DNA of 64,000 bases, taken from contig CM068314.1 in the NCBI GenBank assembly GCA_034766995.1, forward strand, positions 34,570,708-34,634,707. The letters run 5' to 3'. The notes beneath the pieces were generated by a model. It worked only from the letters and a program-made list of their open reading frames with translations, ran no database searches and was not told where the DNA came from. The DNA is from Acanthacorydalis orientalis. Lineage: Eukaryota; Arthropoda; Insecta; Megaloptera; Corydalidae. A program made the position numbers and the translations under genes. Below, piece by piece: positions 36,264-50,241 of this stretch; positions within the stretch are counted from its first letter, which is position 1; every line of letters begins with the position of its first letter.

Positions 36264-39006
36264 GTGTGTGTAGTTTTTATTTTTTTGGAATACAATCGAA
36301 TACTTTTGTTGTTATCTGGTGGCCTAAACGTTAGTTTTTTCGTATGACCTCTATCCAATTTTGTTATCAAAACATTTCAATCTTCATACAGTTTCAACCA
36401 TAGTTCCAATCTTCGTAATGTTATTTGAAAAGCAACATTTTCCATTGTTACTTGTAGTGTTTGAATAAATATTATTTGTGAATTTCAGTGATCTTATTTT
36501 ACTGGAAAAACGCCGTATTTAATACTGGTTTTTAAAAGATATTGGTTTTAAAATCTGACTGAGCATTTTCACAAATGAATTCTTTTTTAATAAAAGTAAA
36601 TTTAGTGCATAGTGTCAAAAATATATTCTGACTATCATTTTTAATTCAGTTTTAATTTATCCTTATTTGTCAACTCTGTATTAAAATATTTTCTTGTATT
36701 TACAATGAAATTCATATAAATCAAATGTAAAAAGTAAAATCCAAATTACGTTTTCAAATGTTGTAAATATTTACTTTTTTCTTATTATTTATTTATCTAT
36801 ATACTACTTTTTTAAAAAATGTATTATCCATTTTTTCAGTATCTTTTTTTTTGGACAATTTCAAGCAGTGGATAAAGTTAATTTAAATAAGAAGAAAAGA
36901 AATATTTTCATATCTAGTTATTTACAAATATTACAATTCAAAATATTTATAAATCCATACACTTATTTTGTAAAAAAACCTATTAAATATTTATTTAGTA
37001 GGTATTTAGTTTTTTAAAAGCTATTTTAGGAATATTTTTTTAAAAATTATGTTTTTGATATTATACATAATAATACATATATACATTATATATATATATA
37101 TAAAAGTAAAATTAAATATACATTTTTCTTATTCTCCAGTGAAGATGTGTTTTTCGTTATCAAAAAAATTTTTATTCATTTGATATTGACTTAAAATATC
37201 TATGTATTTTATAAGCCTTAGACAACCTCTGAAATGAAGGGATATTGTCTTTATGTAAATTTGAAAGTCTATATTAAAAAGTGACTAAGTATGAGTATGT
37301 AAAGAGGCCATACTTGGACACGTTCTTATTTCCTTTTTATTTTTAATAACAAGTAATTGTTCTTTATACTGTACGTTATTCCGAAGTCAAATAGTCTACC
37401 TTCTTCATTTTTAGTAGAACAGATATTTTTCATGAAATTCTATCACATAAATAATAATAATTATAACCTGATTGTCAAAAAAACAAATTATGTAAATAAA
37501 TTCAAAAAGATAAAAAATGAAATCGGGGCTAATGAACTTATTTAATTGAATTAAAACGAACCGCAGAACAAAAACATTTTTTCAAAGACATTTTTTTGCT
37601 TGTTTTGTGGTATAAAATTGCTAATCGTTTAAGCAATAAATAGGAACCGGATTATATTAATTTGAATAACATTTTATATGCTAAAAATATGTTCAATTTA
37701 TCAATTATCAAATTTATTTTTCAATAAATATGTTTCTAAAAAATACCATTAATATTTATAATCTTATAGATTATCTGCACATTAAGAAACGACTTGTTCT
37801 TTAGTAACATGTATTCAATTCTGTGCGGATTAAATAAAATTGAGGATTAAATTGAGGAATTTATTTAAGAAAACTATGGAAAATGATAGATTTTTTGTCG
37901 AATTTATTTAGAAGTATCAATAAAGTATCTGTAAAGTTAAACATTAATAACCACTCTTAATAACCTCTTTATTTGTGTTAATGATATTCATATCTTTGAA
38001 ATCGCATATTTTATATCAAGTTATGATTATTTCACTTTTAGTTCATGTTTTAAATTAAATTCAATTTTAATCAATTATTTTAGGAACTACATTTTTATCG
38101 TTAAGAATTTATAGGTGAAAATAAGTTTGATTTTACTGGATGTTCGAGAGACAAAGCCGTATAAACACATACATTTACGATTTTTCAAAGGTTTGGTGGT
38201 AACATTTAATAGGTTATTATTCGAAATTATTAAAAAACTTCTAAGAAGAAAAAGTAATAAATATTCTTAGCTTTTAGCGTAGTTATAATTTGTTACCCGT
38301 GCCGTTCAGATATGTTAACATCCTTTAAAGTGAGTTTTGATGTAAAATTGCACAAGAATAACTGTATTAATTAGATCGAACTTTGAGAAAAATTAAGAAA
38401 TATTGAAGCCTTTAAAGAAACGAAAAGTTTAGGAAACAGAAAGTAACATTTTGAGATTTGATATTTAAGAAATAAAATTCTTTTTTTTATTTAGTTGTTA
38501 ATATGTTATAAAATGTTGATTTACTTAAAATAAAAAGTATTTACCAAGTCCAACTGAGCAAACAATAAAATACACCAAATTTAAATTTAGTGTAAAATAT
38601 ACATTATTTTTATAAAACTAGTTTATTTTTATAGTAAATGTTGAATTTTTATCATTTGAACTATTAGTACTCTTTACAAGCAATCTATTAATAAATACAC
38701 CTATAAAATTTTATATACACTGGAACAAGTTTTGGCTTTTCAAAATTATCATATGTTTTGAATGATCTTTTATTTTAATCTTATTCGTATTTTAACTATT
38801 AAATATTTATAAGTATTTTTTTTGTTTTATACTTTTAAATATTTGTATTATTTGAATATATTTTAATACATGATTTAGCTTATTAATTATTAAATGTTTG
38901 ATATGAACTTAATTGTTTTATGATATGAATCTCCCTCTGTCTTGTTGTTGTTATTGGAGGTTTAAGAGCGCGTCGACAACTAAGATCATAGCTCTCGCTG
39001 TTTATG

Positions 39007-39011
<5 letters not shown>

Positions 39012-39066
<55 letters not shown>

Positions 39067-39080
39067 AGAGAGGAAGGGAA
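39012..39080. repeat. (TA)n followed by GA-rich tract
   Basis: TA array then GAGAGAGGAAGGGAAAGAGA. Confidence 0.95.
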
Positions 39081-39312
39081 AGAGACACACTATCGGTCTA
39101 AAATTAGATGTATTTATAAATAAAAAGTTCATTTGATACAACAGCACTTACTATAGTACACTTAAAGATAGAAGTATTTTTTATATCATAAACAACTATC
39201 TAGTTTTTATCAAATATTTTAGTTTTCTTATAGCTTTAGATTTGTTTTACGAATATTAGGATGCTTGTAATATATTTTTAAATTAAATTTAATTGTGCAT
39301 GTGTGTGTGTAC

Positions 39313-39352
<40 letters not shown>

Positions 39353-39363
39353 TTATTTATTTA
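39313..39363. repeat. (TA)n then (TTTA)n
   Basis: TA array passing into TTTA tetramers. Confidence 0.95.
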
Positions 39364-39639
39364 TTAACGTAATGTTAATTTCATGTAACATGACATTTTT
39401 TTTACATATAATATTCATAAATAATTCATTTTGCATAATGTGTCGTGTTTTGCATATTTTACATTTTAATGTATTGTTCATGTAATTACATTTACATGCA
39501 ACAATAATTATAAATGCAATTAATATTTCTTGTCCATATTTCATGTATCAAATTGTTTCGATATAAATCGGCCCTATCTCTATACCTTTTTTGTTTTAAA
39601 TAATAAGCAAACTATGAACACAATTCTCTAGTTGTCGAA

Positions 39640-39850
39640 AGCGGCAACCAAACGTTTGCGAACGTAGCAAAACATGATCGACGACGTTTTCCTGTGCACA
39701 AACCGTGACCGCACAATGCCAGGGCTTTTGTCATCGAAAGGAAGCATCTACAATGTTTTTGTCATCAATTACACTTTACCAAAAACGTTTTTAACGTCGT
39801 CGCATTGTAATGATTCGCTTGCTTCGTGTTTTTTCCTGTTCTCCTTGTTT
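39640..39850. other. GC-enriched island with 10-bp inverted repeat
   Basis: CGACGACGTT (39679-39688) and AACGTCGTCG (39793-39802) are exact reverse complements 104 bases apart, in a CpG-rich block. I see no coding frame and no transposon ends. Confidence 0.4.
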
Positions 39851-40031
39851 TGAAATCACTGTATTTGTCACGGTGATTGTTATATGAAATGGATTATAAA
39901 GTCAGTTGATTGGAAAGAAATCGAATTGTATAATTACTGGGATATTGTCGTCGGTTTGCCAATGAAACTAGAGAAAGGTACTCTTTTTAGAGCATTACAT
40001 TTATTTCGGTAAATTTTCTTTGTACTTTGAT

Positions 40032-40064
<33 letters not shown>

Positions 40065-40389
40065 ATAATTAAAAACAGTCTTACGACAAATAAAAGAAGT
40101 GATTTTTATGTTGTAATTGAATGTTATTAATTCATAAATCAACGTATAATATCTATATTATTATTTTTTTATTTTTGGCAAAAGTACAATCAATTTGAAT
40201 TATTCTTTTTTAAATATGAAATATTTTAAATTCTTGGATATTTTGAGCTTAATTAAATAAATTTTTGTTGTAATTATTCGTTTTAGATGCAATCTCAATA
40301 ATTTCATGTTTTAATTTATTAAGACTTTTAAAAACTACTCTAAAAACTAGAGTTTACATTTGAGTTTCATATATGCCTAACATATATAC

Positions 40390-40398
<9 letters not shown>

Positions 40399-40424
<26 letters not shown>

Positions 40425-40445
40425 CTTATATATATATATATATAT
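40399..40445. repeat. (TA)n, two blocks
   Basis: Two TA blocks split by one C interruption. A shorter array lies at 40033-40062. Confidence 0.95.
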
Positions 40446-42338
40446 GAAAATAAAAATTTGATTAATTTTTAACACACACATTTAGGTATAAACATATTTT
40501 TTACATCATATTCTTTTTTACTTAAATGTTTGGTTTGTTTATTTTGTTTTTTAAAAAAGTTTTTATTCAGTCGTTAATCGACTATACTCTTTTTAGTGAA
40601 GAGATTTAGAAAATCTTTTTCTTTTTCTACGTTTTTTTGTTTAAATGCGCCATATTGACATTTTACAAATTTTTCAATATAAATAAAAAGGCAGAGAATT
40701 TTGTTATCGCAAAAAATGATATCCTTGTAATATTCAAAAATCTAAATCACAAAAAATAAAAAAAAATCTTTACTGAATCACTAAAAAAGATGTCTTTTAT
40801 GTATAGAATTAATGTTACCTCCAAATCGAAAATTTATAGATAAACTCTCGAGTCTCTAAACTCTAGTATTATTAAACATTTTAGACAAATTATTTTAAAC
40901 TTATAAAAACGTTCGTAATTATTAACTATAGTTTTTGGTACTTTCGAAATTTAGATTTTTTTGTATTTTAGTACTGTGAGATGGCATGAGAGTTGAAATG
41001 CCCGTAAATAATATGTAAAATTATGAGTACTCAATTGTTAAACATTTTTGATTAGAATGTATTGTGGTTTGTGAGAGTGTGAAAATAACAAAAAAATCAT
41101 TTGTGAAAGCGTTTAATTGGCTTATATCTTAATAGAACCCCTTTTTGGATCTAAATCGTAAAAATAATAAAAAATAATAACATGAATCTTATTAGACGAA
41201 AGTATATTTTGACTTAGTTTTATTTTTTTTTTATATAAAAGTTGCAATGTTTAAATTCCAAATTCTAAAAAAATGGTAAGAAAGAATTTCTTATACACAT
41301 AAATTTAATCTGTTGATAGTTATACATTTAATATGCAGTAAATACTGATATTTTTTTTATCTTTCTCTCTCTCACGTTTTATTTGGTGTTTAGATATGAA
41401 TTAAAATAAATTAACTAATATACAACGTACACTTTATGTATTATATATTTAAAAACATAATAAAAAAGATGTATTAAACCAACTTTGTGTAATATTTACA
41501 ATTGTTTATCAGTTAAACATTTGCTTATTATACTTAAACTGTACATTACATACATAAATTCTAACTACTTAATGCAATCTAACATTTTTACATTGTAATG
41601 TAATATAATTAGTTAGAGTTTTTAAAAAATAACGATATTAATATTCATTTTTTTTTGTGTTGAATTTAGTTGTTAATTCATAAAATCTATTTAATATCTT
41701 CATTTAAAATGTTCTGTAAAAGATAATTTTCATTGAAATTATCAAACGTTGAAAAGCAGCTAATAAATGTTCTTGAAAATATAATTTTATTTATCCCTCT
41801 CTTGTTTATACTAATTTATTATGAATACGCAAAATTTCATACATCCAAACATCTGTCAAAGTTTAATAAATTCGCACATATCATTTTAAATGTAAATGAG
41901 TCAGTTGACTGTACATAACATCAGATAAATAATCTGCATAATATTATTAAATTTGTAAAAATATACACGATTCCAGGTGTTTAATTAAAATATCCTTAAA
42001 TATTTAAATATTCAATTTTATATATCAAGTGCGGTTTTCTGAGAACATGTAGATAATCAAGAAGATATTTTGCTTTTAATTACTTTATTTGTGGCGTTTG
42101 GTTACAAAAAAACTGGAACAATTATATATTACATGTTGATGAAAAATGATTCAATAATTTATTTACGTCTAGCGTAGGAAACAAGTAGTTATCTATTTTT
42201 TTAATACTTAATAGCCAATTTAAATATACATTTTTCATTCACTCGAGTCTGTAAAATACTAGTTTCTAAACAGAAATACAATTTAAAAAAATATACGTTT
42301 CCATAATTAAAAAATTCGATATGCAAAGCCTGTTTAGT

Positions 42339-42372
42339 TAATACGTTTGACTTCTAAAAGTCAAACGTATTA
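42339..42372 (+). repeat. perfect 15-bp inverted repeat, 4-base loop
   Basis: TAATACGTTTGACTT and AAGTCAAACGTATTA pair without mismatch around CTAA. No transposon end or (TA)n array is adjacent. Confidence 0.9.
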
Positions 42373-42546
42373 TTTTCTTCATGTAATTAGTACCGTGTAC
42401 GAAAGTTGTTGTACACGCTTCATGTTCATTTAGAATTTTATTGACAAATTAAAATTCAACATACGGTCATAAATTCGAAATATAAATTATTACAATAATA
42501 TATTTATATAATTTCATGTTCTTTAATTGGAATATTTATTATCAAA

Positions 42547-42548
<2 letters not shown>

Positions 42549-42591
<43 letters not shown>
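42549..42591. repeat. (TA)n
   Basis: Pure TA array. Confidence 0.95.
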
Positions 42592-42592
<1 letters not shown>

Positions 42593-43469
42593 GCATTTAA
42601 TATAAAAACGATGACGAAATGCTTATTAATAGTATAAAAAAATATAAAAACAAAATCAACTAGCCATTAACATAAGAGAACATAAATATTTTTTTAATGT
42701 TTGTAACTTCGGTTTTCAAATAAAAAAAGTTAAATTTTGGTTGATAATATGTATTTGTTAGAAATGTACTTTCTGTTGGAAAAAAGATGTTGTTTCGTTG
42801 TACTTAAGTAACTATTCGTACTGATTTTAACAGTATATTTGTATTGTATTGCTTCCAACAAATAAGTACTTAATTTTGAGAGAGTTAGTGTTTTAAATGA
42901 TTTGATTATAGCGTTTGACACTCAGCCATTTTGCGTTCTAATTGAGGGGTGATCCGAACGAATGTGTGCAAACGGGGTGTATTTTTGTATTTGTGTTCGT
43001 GTGCCAATGTCATTAGTTGTCGACGCACATTTGAACCTCAAATAACTATCTAACTAAATATACATTCTTTAAGCCAGAAATAAAAAAATAAATTATTAGT
43101 TAAAAACGTGTATTTATTTACTTTTTTGGTCGCATGAATTCAAGAATTATCTTCTAGAACTCCAAGAGTTACCTAAAAAGTATTCATCTTTTTAAAAAAA
43201 ATCAGAACTGTTTATGTACTTTTTCCATTTTGTAGAACTATGCTCAGTATAATTGTACTAAGGTAGTCAGATTATCGAAAAATTAAAGCAATAGAGCATT
43301 TGTTTGATAGATGAATACATGAAAATTTCGAAGACAGGAAAACATTCTTAAATAAAACAATTAATTTATTTATAACTTAATTACAGTTCACATTTTTTAA
43401 ATAATGTACTTATTGTCTGATTTTTTTATTAATATATCTTTACGTTCGAAAATCCCTCACATGTGTCGT

Positions 43470-43882
43470 CAAATTGGGCTATTGGATTAAAGATGGAAAA
43501 GAAGCATAAGAGCAATAAGAATAATAAGAGCAATTTTTGCACGAGTTCAAAACGGGTGGTAAAGCAGCATAAATTGCTCGTAAACTAAACTATGCTTTTG
43601 ATGTGGGTACTGTGAAGGAATGTACGGTACAACGATGGTTCCAAAAATTTCATACAGGGGACGAAAACCTTGAAGATGAAGAAGGTCGCGGGCGTCCTTC
43701 TTCAATTTATAACGATTAACTGAAGGCGTTAGTTGAATCACTATGCATAACACAATTCGAGAGCTTGCACAAAAGTAAGGCTTTAGTCATCCAACAGTTC
43801 TGGACCATTTAAAACTGCTAGCCGAGAAAAATGTATATGAATTTGAAGATCATAAACCGTAATTATTTTTCCACCAACCTAA
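43470..43882 (+). mobile_element. mariner family A deletion derivative, 5'-truncated
   Basis: Homology to the other family A copies begins at CAAATTGGGCTATTGGATTA, so the left terminal repeat is lost. The ATGGAAAAGAAGC start is followed by a duplicated ATAAGAGCAA word that shifts the frame. Next come the first helix-turn-helix (GGKAA, LNYAFDVGTVKE), QRWFQKFHTGDENLEDEEGR, GRPSS and the second helix pair (LVES, TIRELAQK, SHPTVLDHL). It then jumps to the 3' tail NVYEFEDHKP and the right terminal repeat ending CCACCAACCTAA, next to TA. The catalytic domain is absent. Confidence 0.75.
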
Positions 43883-44511
43883 TATATTTCAACTTGAATT
43901 AGTAATTCAAATTTTTTTATAATAAAATTCAACTATGAAAATGTACATATTTTTAGCCATTTCATATACACTTCTATATTATTTTGGTACCATCCGTTTA
44001 GTTTTTCTACTGTATATTAAATAATTACTTATCAAATATCATTCAAAAGGTCGTTCTTAACTATGATTATTTAATAATTTGCACCATATAAAAAATGTTT
44101 TCATTGTTCCTTCTGTTTAACTTTATTTTTTAATAATTTCAAATTAAAAACTGAGCTTCTTCAAACTATTTGTCATTTTTTATATATAAACCTACTTATA
44201 AAGTGTTAAAGTATCAGATAAGTCAATGACGAGTATAGGAATAAATTTTTGGGAAATTAAATTGGATTGTCTCTATTTAAAAATACATTTACTGAATTAC
44301 CAACAGTGAAATTGATTACACAAGAAAAATAGTACAAAAGCAGTACGTGCAAGTCAGGCAGTACAAATTATCTGAAAATAGTACCGTTTTATTGAGATAC
44401 AGATAATCACCTCACTTGGTACAGTAGCCTGTATTTATTTTCCTAGAAAATAATACTTAAATTCAAAAAGTAAATATTTGAAGAAAAATGTTTACAATTC
44501 TTATTCGCTGC

Positions 44512-44515
<4 letters not shown>

Positions 44516-44558
<43 letters not shown>

Positions 44559-44578
44559 TATATTATATTATATTATAT
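44516..44578. repeat. (TA)n then (TTATA)n pentamers
   Basis: TA array passing into TTATA pentamers, a rare form in this window. Confidence 0.9.
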
Positions 44579-47234
44579 AATTGTATATTGTTTTTGTTTT
44601 ACGTTTTTTCAACATAACATCTATTAAAGCAAATTTAATTTACGGTTGTGGTATACATATTTTACGCTTTAAATATTTAAAAAAGTAAAAAAGGTCTTTA
44701 AAAAGATGTATCTTTTAATACACATCTAGTTAATTACTCTTTCTGAAAGTAATTTTATTAGCATTTAATGTAAAAAAATTAATTTCATCCAGCTATTCCT
44801 GTCTAGGGTAATTTATGTTTTGCTGTATCTTATATTTCAGCCAAACAAAGTATATTATAGCGTTCGGTTAATAACATGTATAATAAAAATGCATTACAAC
44901 TATCTTTAAAATTGTATTCGGTGAAAAAAACTAATATAAAGTTCAATATGGCCTTGAAATTTAATTTTAAAGATTTTAGAAACAAAAAATTTCGTTCTAA
45001 TTTTTAACCACTTGTTATATTAATGTTCGTTTGAGTGGAAAATTAATTGAGTTCTGGTGTTAAATTTGTGATATAAAAAGCGCATTAATAATAACAGATC
45101 GATAAGAATAGAACTGACACTCAATTAAATACTTTATTTAAATATAACAACACTTTGTATGTTATTAAAATGTACAAAAGAATTTTAATAAGAATAAAAA
45201 TAATGTCCATTTATTATTCTTGACCCTCGTTTCGAAAATATTTCTACTAACTATTACTAATAATATGTCGTATACACACCGTACCATGTCATTGGACAGG
45301 ATGTAATTAATCTGTAATAATTTTTTATTCTGACAGTTCCATGTATCTTCAATTTTTTTCCTCTTCAGTTCAAAACTAGAATATAAATTATAAGATATGT
45401 TTAAATTATGATAACCGTGTAAGTGTTTTTATAAATTTATATTCAACACGTTTATAAAATCGAAGATAGATTTTTGCTTTAGGTAAACACTTATAACTGT
45501 TATAACACTGTAATAAATACTATTTTATTTATTTAAATTTTACTCAAATGCCTTTTGATCTTTTCAGACTGACCTTTTTAAAGGTCTCTTATATATTAAG
45601 AAAAGTATACGATTTAAGCTAATGAATGATTAAACATTTTGTATTTTAAGAACATGTTTATAATATTGAGATAAGAAAAAACACTTTTTTAAAAATGCTA
45701 AAATTTTAGGTCTAAATCTGATTTTCAATTATTTTTTAAATTTTATTTTAACTAGAACATATTAATTTATTTAGTGGAATTTTTATAATGTTGTAAGGGT
45801 CGAAGTTTATTCAACTTTAAAGATACAACGTTTATTTTATGAAAAGACGATTTTTTTTAATGAAATATATTTTTTTTAATAATTTGCATTCTAAATCTAA
45901 ATGTAATTCATAATATATTGGTCAACCCTAAATTTTAGAGTTGTAGCTATAACTGCATTTTAATGTACATACGTGTATTAATGATTTTTACAGTTTTCCT
46001 ATTTGAAGTTATTACATGCCTTCATTAAAATATGATTGATAAGTGTATAGAACTAAATGTAAATGTAAATTAAAAAGTATGTTATGTTTCAACAATGATG
46101 AAAAAAAGGTTTGACTGAGTGTAATATGTATTAAAACGAAAAATTTAGACTATTTTTAATCAACTGCCTCTTATTTGTTTTCAAACTGAATAAATTTATA
46201 TTATGATTTATTCTTTCTAGTAGCTCTTATATTTCTTGATTATATTCTTGCAAGTTTATAATATAATTTATTACATGTACAGTTCCATCATTTACAGTTA
46301 ATTAAATAATCGTATATGTAAAACATATTTATAAAAACTAACATCAATTTAGATAATTCGATAGCTTTGTTTATTATACTATTTAAATACCAAGTTAAAC
46401 ATTGCCACTGGTGCAAGACAAAAACCATATTGCATACTTGAATTTAGTAATAATTTTCAACAGACCTGTGAACTACTTCAATCCAGTATAAGATGGTTGT
46501 CTGTTCAAAATTATTTAACCACTTGACAACGACATTAAGGTTCAAGATAAATATGAAATGCCCAACATGTTGTTTTTTCTAGCGACCGAGAATGACTTAA
46601 GGGCGGTCATACAATGATTTTTTTAACGACTAAATATTTAGTTTGGAAAACGTAATGGATTTATAAAAACTTTAAAATTTACCTGACTGTACAAATATTA
46701 TTGTCTGTAGCAATGTTTTTGTTATTATTAGGTAGATATACGACGGTGTATTAAATGTTTAACGTGGATAAATATTGTCTTGTTTAAGCTCACCGAAGAT
46801 GCGAGGAAAAACAATTTTAAGATCAAGTTACGTTCCAAGTTGCTTTGACACTTGTTCGTGTGTTTAAACAGTTGGCTTTAAAAATCAAATACATTCATTT
46901 CTCTTATTTTATTTTTATCCATTGGTATTTATGACACACGATAATAATATATAACTTTGTATGTCCTTTGAAAATAATTATATTGATTATTAATAAAATT
47001 TTATTAAGTAATGGAAAAAATGACAATAAACACAAGCAGGAGTCGGTCGCCAACATTTTTTTACAGAACATTTTTTTTCATTGTCGACATTGATTCTATA
47101 TAGAAATAAATGATCTTAAAAACATTTTATGTGCCTTTTAAACTCGTTTTTTAAATTGTTATACTCTTTGTTTTGAAAAAAAGAAATGTAATATTAATTG
47201 AATTTTTAAAACTGTTTTATCCACAAAAAACTCG

Positions 47235-47265
47235 ATGACGTCGACTTATTTGTTTATGACGTCGA
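47235..47265 (+). promoter_or_regulatory. paired ATGACGTCGA words
   Basis: The 10-mer ATGACGTCGA occurs at 47235-47244 and 47256-47265, 21 bases apart (two helical turns), just upstream of the Helitron. The TGACGT core resembles CREB/bZIP sites. Function is not shown. Confidence 0.3.
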
Positions 47266-47292
47266 GGTTTCTATGGTCCCCCTATATATTAA

Positions 47293-47343
47293 TCTCATAT
47301 ATAAAATAATACATTGCAATCTGTCTGCGATAATGATTATATA

Positions 47344-47430
<87 letters not shown>

Positions 47431-47598
47431 CAACACATTGCAATATATCTGTGAGAATGATTATATAGATATAAATGTGTTTTAAAAAATATGAAAATAA
47501 TTCATTTGATTACATGACATGCTTATAATTGACAAGTTGTCGAGCGCAGCGAATCCGTGGGATGGTAGGCGCAGCGAGCAGGGGACGAAGCCCTCTAG
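47293..47598 (+). mobile_element. complete small non-autonomous Helitron (306 bases)
   Basis: It begins A|TCTCATATATAAAATAAT and ends with a hairpin (AGGGGACGAAGCCCT) followed by CTAG|T, satisfying Helitron terminal rules with insertion between A and T. The 3' subterminal region is rich in GCGAGC/GCAGCG words, as in the Helitron ends at 13072 and 13930. The middle is a (CA)n(TA)n tract flanked by two diverged copies of one segment (ACATTGCAATCTGTCTGCGA at 47311 and ACATTGCAATATATCTGTGA at 47435, each followed by a GATTATATA word). It has no coding capacity and would need replicase supplied in trans. Confidence 0.72.
47352..47429. repeat. (CA)n(TA)n inside Helitron
   Basis: Compound array in the middle of the 306-base Helitron. 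Confidence 0.95.
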
Positions 47599-49011
47599 TA
47601 TTTATGTGTGTATATATATATGTATATTAATTTTCACTTTTAAAAGATGCTTCCTTTCTTTTTAAAACTAATAGTTACTTACGAATAAAATATAATTATA
47701 CAACTATTTTTTGGAACTAAGTTACTAAATGTCTTATCAAAAAGCATTACTTATTTTTTGTTTTATTATTATTTTTTATATTTTATGCTTTGTATTAACA
47801 GCAAAAAAAATATTTTCATTAATTGTTACATTGTATTATAGACACAATTCATATATTTGACACGAAACAGGACAAAACGTATTTCTGGTAATAGAAAATA
47901 TTTTTACCAATTATTACATAATATATTATAAAAAAGATTATCTTCGCTTTTTTCATTCATTAATTTAAGATTATTATCATTATTTAAGGTATATGTTTGA
48001 TTTTTTTTAATATGATATTTTATTTTAATGTATTTTAATATTTAGGTATTTTCAAAAATAAGTTTTATAATCTTTTCTTAATATTTAGTGATATTTCAAA
48101 ATCATTAGTTTCTTTATTTATTTTTTTAATGAAAGTAATTGCTTTTCTAAAACAGAAACATAAATCATCACCGTTATGCATAATTAAAATATTATTTAAC
48201 TATGATTTTTGTTCAAAAGTAAGTAATTATTGAATAAGTGTAATATATACGAAGTCATCGTTTCTATACATTATATAAATTATTATTTAAATAGTTTTCA
48301 TAATGTTTTAATTATTTTTTTAATATGGAAGCAATTAAGTAAAAAGTAATTATTCCTAAGTGTAGCTACATAGCACATGTATGCATTTGTAGATTTTTCA
48401 TACGTTTATATTTTTTAAAACCACTAATAGGTAAATATGCATATATTATATTAAGTGTAAACCTAAACTTAAGTCAGAATTTGAATGAATTAATGAACAT
48501 AATTTGACTACTATTTTCAATTATTTTAACTGCATGTATAAAATATCTATTTTTATACATTATACAAAGTCAACTGTACTCTTTTACATTATCATTTTTT
48601 TTTATTTTCTACTTAATCGACATTCACACAGACATCGCATGTGAGTATCCTTGATAGTCAAGTATTGAATAATCTTGAAATATAATCTCATGTGCTGATA
48701 CAGTGACAGATTGCAAACGTTACAAACAACAGGAATATCTTTTCTTAACAAGTGTTGCATTACGCATATTACTCATTTCCGTTACAAGTGTTAAATTCTG
48801 CACGTGTTTTAATGACGAATTACGGTGACCACACCAAAATGACATTGACGTCATTCATGAGAGTAACGCTTTTGTACTGTAGAGCTTTTTTTCGATTTTA
48901 TTCAACTACTCTTTGTTTATTTAGATATTTTTTAGTTTGGTTTTGTAATAATTGATACAGATGTATAAAACATATGGTATACTTCTCATAGAATTATACA
49001 TACTTCACTTC

Positions 49012-49014
<3 letters not shown>

Positions 49015-49066
<52 letters not shown>
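49015..49066. repeat. (TA)n
   Basis: Pure TA array. Confidence 0.95.
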
Positions 49067-49070
<4 letters not shown>

Positions 49071-49418
49071 AAATATAATTAGAGTAATATATGCCATATG
49101 TTTGAACTATTCTCCAAGACAAAAGTGTTTTTCAAGGGTGATGAAATTAAATTGTTTTTTGACGAGTATATTCAAATTAAATTGATTCTTTTATTATAGG
49201 TTTTTTTATTATATAACCATTAAAAATACAGTAGATCAGTCATACAGAGCACGTTTTTATTACAATTACTTTTTTATAGTTATTTAAAATCCGGTTACTC
49301 ATTCGTGTCTAGTTTAAGTAATCAAATAATATATACTTTTCAATAAACATGTTATTTCTCCGAGTATAACAGTAAAAAGGTATAAAACTAATTGTATAAT
49401 AAATTAGGTGTTACAATA

Positions 49419-49423
<5 letters not shown>

Positions 49424-49470
<47 letters not shown>
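49424..49470. repeat. (TA)n
   Basis: Pure TA array. Confidence 0.95.
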
Positions 49471-49472
<2 letters not shown>

Positions 49473-50241
49473 TATGTGTAGTGGTTGAGTAAATTACATA
49501 TAATTTAGATAGATAATTAAATATACTAATAAAATATATTTTAGTATATTACAAACGCTATAAATTTAAGTTTACTATATTTCTTTGTTAAATATTATTT
49601 TTTAAAAATGTTAAAATTATCCATATGAGTAATGTTGCTAAATTTATAGTGTAACAGTTAATACTAGATATTTGACTGGATTTTTCAGTAGCCAATGATT
49701 TACTAAGAAGTTAATAAACTATACTTTTATAATGTTTGAGAGTCTTTCAACTCGTCATAATTTTATTTCACTACTGAGCATATTTATTCTTTAAAAAATA
49801 TTGTAAATAAATATATCTTCTGTTAAAATAGTTTCTGTTTTTCATTTTTTTCTTGTATTTTCATGCATGTAAAACCATACAATTGAGTATTGACTTATTT
49901 GTTAATAAAATTCAGTAATATATTCCAATGAAATTTATTAAATTTAGCCAAGAAAACATAATTTACAATGTGTTTCATTTTTTCGAAATTCTAAATGGTC
50001 ATTTATTATTGTTTATAAAATATTCATAAAAGAAATGAGTTATAAGGAATGGAAAATTAACTATGTTAAATCTGTTTCATAATTATGTTTGATGTAAGTG
50101 TTCTTAATGGGGTTTGAAGTAGCATTTAAGAAAAGAAAATCCAATAGTAATGTTATCATACAGTAATCGTCTAAGGCACACATGTTGTTGAGAAATACAA
50201 ATAAAATGTCGTTCCAATGACTAGATTATTTATACTTTATT

